Below the pieces are notes generated by a model. That model was not told where the DNA came from. It did not search any database and saw nothing but the letters and a program-made list of their open reading frames with translations. A program made the position numbers and the translations under genes. 9,019 nt of DNA from Phytoactinopolyspora endophytica (GTDB taxonomy: Bacteria > Actinomycetota > Actinomycetes > Jiangellales > Jiangellaceae). The stretch is taken from the NCBI RefSeq assembly GCF_004138495.1, contig NZ_ML142868.1:57684-66702 (forward strand), written 5' to 3'. This document shows, one piece after another, positions 6,107 through 9,019 of this stretch (its first letter is position 1; every line of letters begins with the position of its first letter).

Positions 6107-7017
6107 CTCACCTCCACCGTGGGTCGGGGCGCGGCCAACAGCCGGCGCATGGTCTCGCCGCCGATCGCACGCACGTCGGCGTCGTCCAGTTCAGACCAGA
6201 GCAGGCGGAGTACCGCCTCTCCCGGGTCACGCACCGGCTGCCCGGTACCGAAGACCAGGCGGTGCGGTCCGAACCGTTCTACAAGGAATTCCAGCGCCAG
6301 GTGCCCGGAGAGGTTGGCCGTGCAGAGCAGAACGCGGGCGTGACGTTCAAGCATGCCGCACAGCCGCCGCAGTTCCCGGTAGCCCACATCGGAGAGGACC
6401 ATCCAAAGGTCCGGGTGAGCGGCCGTCACCGCCTCCACCGTGCGCCAGTCTGTCTCGGCCGCGTCGATGAGGAACGGCAGCCCAGTTTCGGCGGCCGAGT
6501 CCAGCAGGGGCGCCATGTCGGGCCCGGCCAGGTCGAACCCATGCGACGACGGCCGGGCCGTGAGCAGGCCGACGCCGCTGGCCCGCGCCCGGGCCACCAG
6601 CTCCGGCCCGTCCGGCAGTTCCCCGCAGGTCGGCGGGAGAACAGTCCAGCATGCCCACAGCCGCGCCTGGCCCGCGACGTCCGCGAGTACCTGGGCGTTA
6701 CCCGCGGCAGGCTCGTGGTGAGTCGCCAAGGTATGGGCGACGACAGCCTCAGCGATGCCGTACCGGTCGAGTGCCGAGATCAGTGTCCCGGTCGTCCCGT
6801 CGCCCACGTCGTGGGCGGGATGCCGCCCGAGGGAGGCGGCAACGTCCAGCAACTTCAGGGATCCGCCCGCCTGGGAGCCGGCCGGCACGCGAGTCCCCGG
6901 TTCCCCGCTCGGGAGCAGCTTCCCGTTGCCAGCGTCTTGATTGATGCCAACGTCTTCAAAGACCGGGTCCCGCGATGGGTCTCCCTGTCGTGTTTCGGTC
7001 GTGATCTCCTTACCCAC
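6103..7017 (-). CDS. Amidohydrolase-fold protein lacking the metal ligands (probable pseudoenzyme)
   Basis: A 304-residue paralogue of the downstream amidohydrolase. The fold signature is followable, but every metal ligand is replaced: the HxH after strand 1 reads A60-A-S62 (LLDVAASLG), the strand-5 histidine reads D185 (FLIDAAE), the next histidine reads D210 (MVLSDVG), and the catalytic aspartate reads G259 (VFGTGQP against FGSDFP). Hydrolysis by the family mechanism is therefore unlikely; a structural or regulatory partner of the intact copy is plausible. The start is GTG at 7017: it has GGAAGG 6 nt upstream and overlaps the lyase stop by 8 nt. This gives a 55-residue N-terminal extension rich in G, D and T before the barrel; GTG at 6888 would shorten it. 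The frame is unbroken and codon bias is normal, so it is not a pseudogene. Its stop overlaps the next start by 4 nt. Confidence 0.8.
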   Translation of the reverse strand: MGKEITTETRQGDPSRDPVFEDVGINQDAGNGKLLPSGEPGTRVPAGSQAGGSLKLLDVAASLGRHPAHDVGDGTTGTLISALDRYGIAEAVVAHTLATHHEPAAGNAQVLADVAGQARLWACWTVLPPTCGELPDGPELVARARASGVGLLTARPSSHGFDLAGPDMAPLLDSAAETGLPFLIDAAETDWRTVEAVTAAHPDLWMVLSDVGYRELRRLCGMLERHARVLLCTANLSGHLALEFLVERFGPHRLVFGTGQPVRDPGEAVLRLLWSELDDADVRAIGGETMRRLLAAPRPTVEVR

Positions 7018-9019
7018 CGGCGACCTTCCACGCTATCCGGATCTTCCAACGTCCCTCCGACGGCAGCGTCACCCGCTGCGCACGCTCACTCGCCGCGGCG
7101 ACTTGCACGCCGTTGACCGTCACCGGGCCAGTGGCCACACCATCCGGTGAACCATGCAAGGTCACGGCAGACCGGCGATCGGTGACAAGCTCCGCCGTCA
7201 TGCCTTCATCTGTGGCCAGGCACCACCAGGCGAGCAGCCCACGGCCGGTGATCGCTGGGAACGTCTGCACACTGCCCGGCGGCGGATCCGGCCGTTCGGG
7301 ATCTAGGTCCCAGCGCGCCCGCTCAGTCCGGCCGTCGTCATGGATGCGGGTCCAGCTGCCCGGACCAAGCGTGTCGACGACGCCCGCCAACCGCACATTG
7401 AGGTACCCCGCATCCCCCGGACCCGTACCTCCCGGACCCGCGTGGCTCAATCCGGCGTGGCTCTGCCCGGCGTCGTCAGGACCCGCACCTCTCAACCCAG
7501 CCGTGTTCACCGAGCCAGGGCCGTCGCCGGTGGGTTCGACGCCGGCTTCCGGCGCCTCATGTTCGAACGGGACCAGCACCGTCCGCACGGTCGAATGCTC
7601 ATACGCCAGATGCAGGCCGTGGATAGTGCCGTACTCGTCCGGACAGGCCCGTCGTTCACGGAGGCGATTGCCGGCGCCATCGGCGTCGTCGCCCTCGAGT
7701 GCGACTTGACTGGACGGCAGGCGTGCCGGACCTGTGCCACGTTCGACGCCGACGGGCGTCTCGACCGGAACCACGACCAGACCGGGGCCGGCGCTGGACA
7801 CATACCGCTGTCGATTCCGCGTCCGGTCCCCTACCTGACCTTCGGTCCGATCTTCCACCCGACCTTCCGCGAGGTCCTCCGTCCTCCACGCAGACCGACC
7901 GTGAATCGTCCAGGTCGAGCTGATCGGCCGGTCTCCCAGTTCGTCCTCCACCAGCCAGTACGCCGGATCGGACCGCACGAAGACGATCCGACGACGGTGC
8001 CGTCGCTCGAACGCGTCGTGCCGGCCGGCCACCACATCGACGCCCCGCCGGGAGACTGAACCCCCTGGCCACGAGCCACCGTCGCCGGCAGAATGAGCCG
8101 ACATTCCAGTTGTCCCCGCGACCACAATGTCGTCATCTTCCCTACCCAGGCTCCAGAACGACTCCACTACGGTGTTGCGCTCGACCGAGTTCGGCTCGCC
8201 CTCCAGCGCGACACTATTGTGGCCGCGGCCCGCCTGGTACCAGGTGTAGTACCCGGGGTCGTCGTAGCTCGGAGGTCCCCCGGCCTCCCACGCCAACGGC
8301 TCGCCCCACCCAGAGATGACGAAGTCCAGGGCCGCGTGGTGCGAGTGCGGCTCCAGTTCGTGGCCCACATACGGCCCCAGGTTGACGACGGTGGTGAGGT
8401 CGTCGACCTCCCGCCCCTGTCGGAGCATCGCGTACCCGCAGCGACTCAGCAGGGTACTGGCGCCGCTCGGCTCTACGCTCGGCGCAGTCCGGAAGAACTC
8501 GACCGGATCCGTGCCGTCCGGGCGCGGTCCGAGCCAGTCCAGCCGGTCGACGATACAGTCCGCGTCCATCCAGCGCTCGACCAGCCACTTCCACTCCGGC
8601 ACGCCGTACAGGTGATGCCCGACCAGCAGCAGCTCGGCCGGGCGGACGATGTGTGAGTCCTGCAGGTGCGGAATCCACCCGGCCGGGTGCGCCATCTCGG
8701 CCAGCCAGCTGTGCGCCTGCCGCAGCCGCGGGTGATCGATCAGCGACCGCTGCCCCGAGTCAGCCGAGAGCGCCGCCATGTGCAGCGCCTGCAGGCACAT
8801 GGTGTGGTACGAAGGCGACCGCTCGTAATGGCAGCCGTCGGCGTAGAAGTCCAGCTCCAGATGGTCCTCGATCCGGCGCCGGGCGACGTCGAGCCACTCC
8901 GTGCGCTCGGCGAACTCCGGATACACCGAACTCACGTGCGCCAGCTCACAGACCGAGACCAGCTGCCAGTTGCCGTTGCGGAACGTCACATGTTCCTCGG
9001 CGGCCCAGCGAGCGCCGCC
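7010..9019 (-). CDS. Heparinase II/III-like polysaccharide lyase (5' end beyond window)
   Basis: The visible 669 residues lack the N-terminus, as the frame stays open to base 9019; the GTG at 8989 lies inside the conserved domain and is not the start. Residues 1 to about 165 belong to the alpha/alpha toroid: NWQLVSVCELAHV and DGCHYERSPSYH (61-72), a typical heparinase II/III-like signature. From about 190 the beta-sandwich begins, with GHELEPHSHHAALDF (219-233), GGPPSY and AGRGHNSVALEG (263-274) matching the conserved H-x-D and HNS/T-type motifs. Such enzymes cleave uronic-acid-containing polysaccharides (heparinoids, alginate and others) by beta-elimination. Whether it is secreted cannot be seen. 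Two low-complexity tandem-repeat segments interrupt the C-terminal sandwich. It is the most upstream visible gene of a four-gene operon and overlaps the next by 8 nt. The polysaccharide is not identifiable. Confidence 0.82.
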   Translation of the reverse strand, partial: GGARWAAEEHVTFRNGNWQLVSVCELAHVSSVYPEFAERTEWLDVARRRIEDHLELDFYADGCHYERSPSYHTMCLQALHMAALSADSGQRSLIDHPRLRQAHSWLAEMAHPAGWIPHLQDSHIVRPAELLLVGHHLYGVPEWKWLVERWMDADCIVDRLDWLGPRPDGTDPVEFFRTAPSVEPSGASTLLSRCGYAMLRQGREVDDLTTVVNLGPYVGHELEPHSHHAALDFVISGWGEPLAWEAGGPPSYDDPGYYTWYQAGRGHNSVALEGEPNSVERNTVVESFWSLGREDDDIVVAGTTGMSAHSAGDGGSWPGGSVSRRGVDVVAGRHDAFERRHRRRIVFVRSDPAYWLVEDELGDRPISSTWTIHGRSAWRTEDLAEGRVEDRTEGQVGDRTRNRQRYVSSAGPGLVVVPVETPVGVERGTGPARLPSSQVALEGDDADGAGNRLRERRACPDEYGTIHGLHLAYEHSTVRTVLVPFEHEAPEAGVEPTGDGPGSVNTAGLRGAGPDDAGQSHAGLSHAGPGGTGPGDAGYLNVRLAGVVDTLGPGSWTRIHDDGRTERARWDLDPERPDPPPGSVQTFPAITGRGLLAWWCLATDEGMTAELVTDRRSAVTLHGSPDGVATGPVTVNGVQVAAASERAQRVTLPSEGRWKIRIAWKVAGG
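7397..7501 (-). repeat. 15-bp in-frame minisatellite coding G-x-x-x-A pentapeptides in the lyase gene
   Basis: Read on the coding strand, 7501 down to 7397 gives seven consecutive 5-residue units: AGLRG, AGPDD, AGQSH, AGLSH, AGPGG, TGPGD and AGYLN. On the plus strand, 7441-7455 and 7456-7470 match at 13 of 15 bases. The segment interrupts the predicted beta-sandwich and is probably a flexible surface loop. The period resembles that of pentapeptide-repeat proteins, but the A(D/N)L motif is absent, so I do not assign that fold. Confidence 0.8.
7808..7879 (-). repeat. 24-bp tandem repeat coding charged octapeptides in the lyase gene
   Basis: From 7879 down to 7808 the lyase encodes three 8-residue units, EDLAEGRV, EDRTEGQV and GDRTRNRQ. 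The first two agree at five of eight residues and the third is diverged. The segment is highly charged, interrupts the beta-sandwich, and looks like a loop grown by duplication. Confidence 0.65.

Noticed and set aside
6103..7017. Pseudogene call for the ligand-less amidohydrolase
   Set aside because: There is no frameshift or internal stop, codon bias is normal, and start and stop overlaps with both neighbours are kept, which argues for a maintained protein.
6049..7116. Plus-strand open frame (355 codons) opposite the amidohydrolase pair
   Set aside because: It is antisense to genes with clear family motifs; the translated sequence is Arg/Gly/Pro-rich and matches nothing.
7397..7501. Possible CRISPR-like or pentapeptide-repeat fold
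   Set aside because: The repeats are contiguous, in frame and without spacers, so not CRISPR; the A(D/N)L motif of the pentapeptide-repeat fold is missing.

Overview
The window is high-GC DNA with strong G/C preference at third codon positions, GTG starts and leaderless-looking promoters, so it most likely comes from an actinomycete. No ribosomal marker or recognisable housekeeping gene is present, and I do not name a genus. The first ~165 bases are clearly less GC-rich than the rest.

Layout. (1) 1-247: no convincing gene; a possible hairpin terminator and a very weak 46-codon frame. (2) 248-1168 (-): zinc-free NADPH:quinone-reductase-type medium-chain dehydrogenase, divergent from (3) 1257-2198 (+): an AraC-family regulator with an N-terminal cupin. 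This pair looks like a self-contained regulator/target module. (4) 2199-2369: an intergenic stretch with a candidate leaderless promoter, an operator-like palindrome and a direct repeat. (5) 2370-3644 (+): a second AraC-type regulator with a different sensor, a degenerate GGDEF domain. (6) 3645-3863: a convergent intergenic region holding a 137-bp structure bounded by a perfect 25-bp inverted repeat. (7) 3864-9019 (-): four tightly packed genes, read right to left: a heparinase II/III-like polysaccharide lyase (truncated by the right edge), a catalytically degenerate amidohydrolase-fold protein, an intact metal-dependent amidohydrolase, and a regulator with a GGDEF-like domain and winged helix.

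How they may work together. The four minus-strand genes overlap by 8 and 4 nt or are separated by 5 nt, so they are very probably one transcript. The lyase would open an acidic polysaccharide and the amidohydrolase would act on a small product or a decoration. The second amidohydrolase-fold protein has lost all visible metal ligands and may be a structural or regulatory partner. The last gene is probably the operon's regulator. It converges on the AraC/GGDEF-like regulator, so two regulators with independently degenerate GGDEF-type domains face each other across the inverted-repeat element. Substrate and signal cannot be read from the sequence.

The items most worth a second look are the intact/dead amidohydrolase pair inside a lyase operon, the 137-bp inverted-repeat element between the two GGDEF-like regulators, and the in-frame 15-bp and 24-bp tandem repeats inside the lyase gene.
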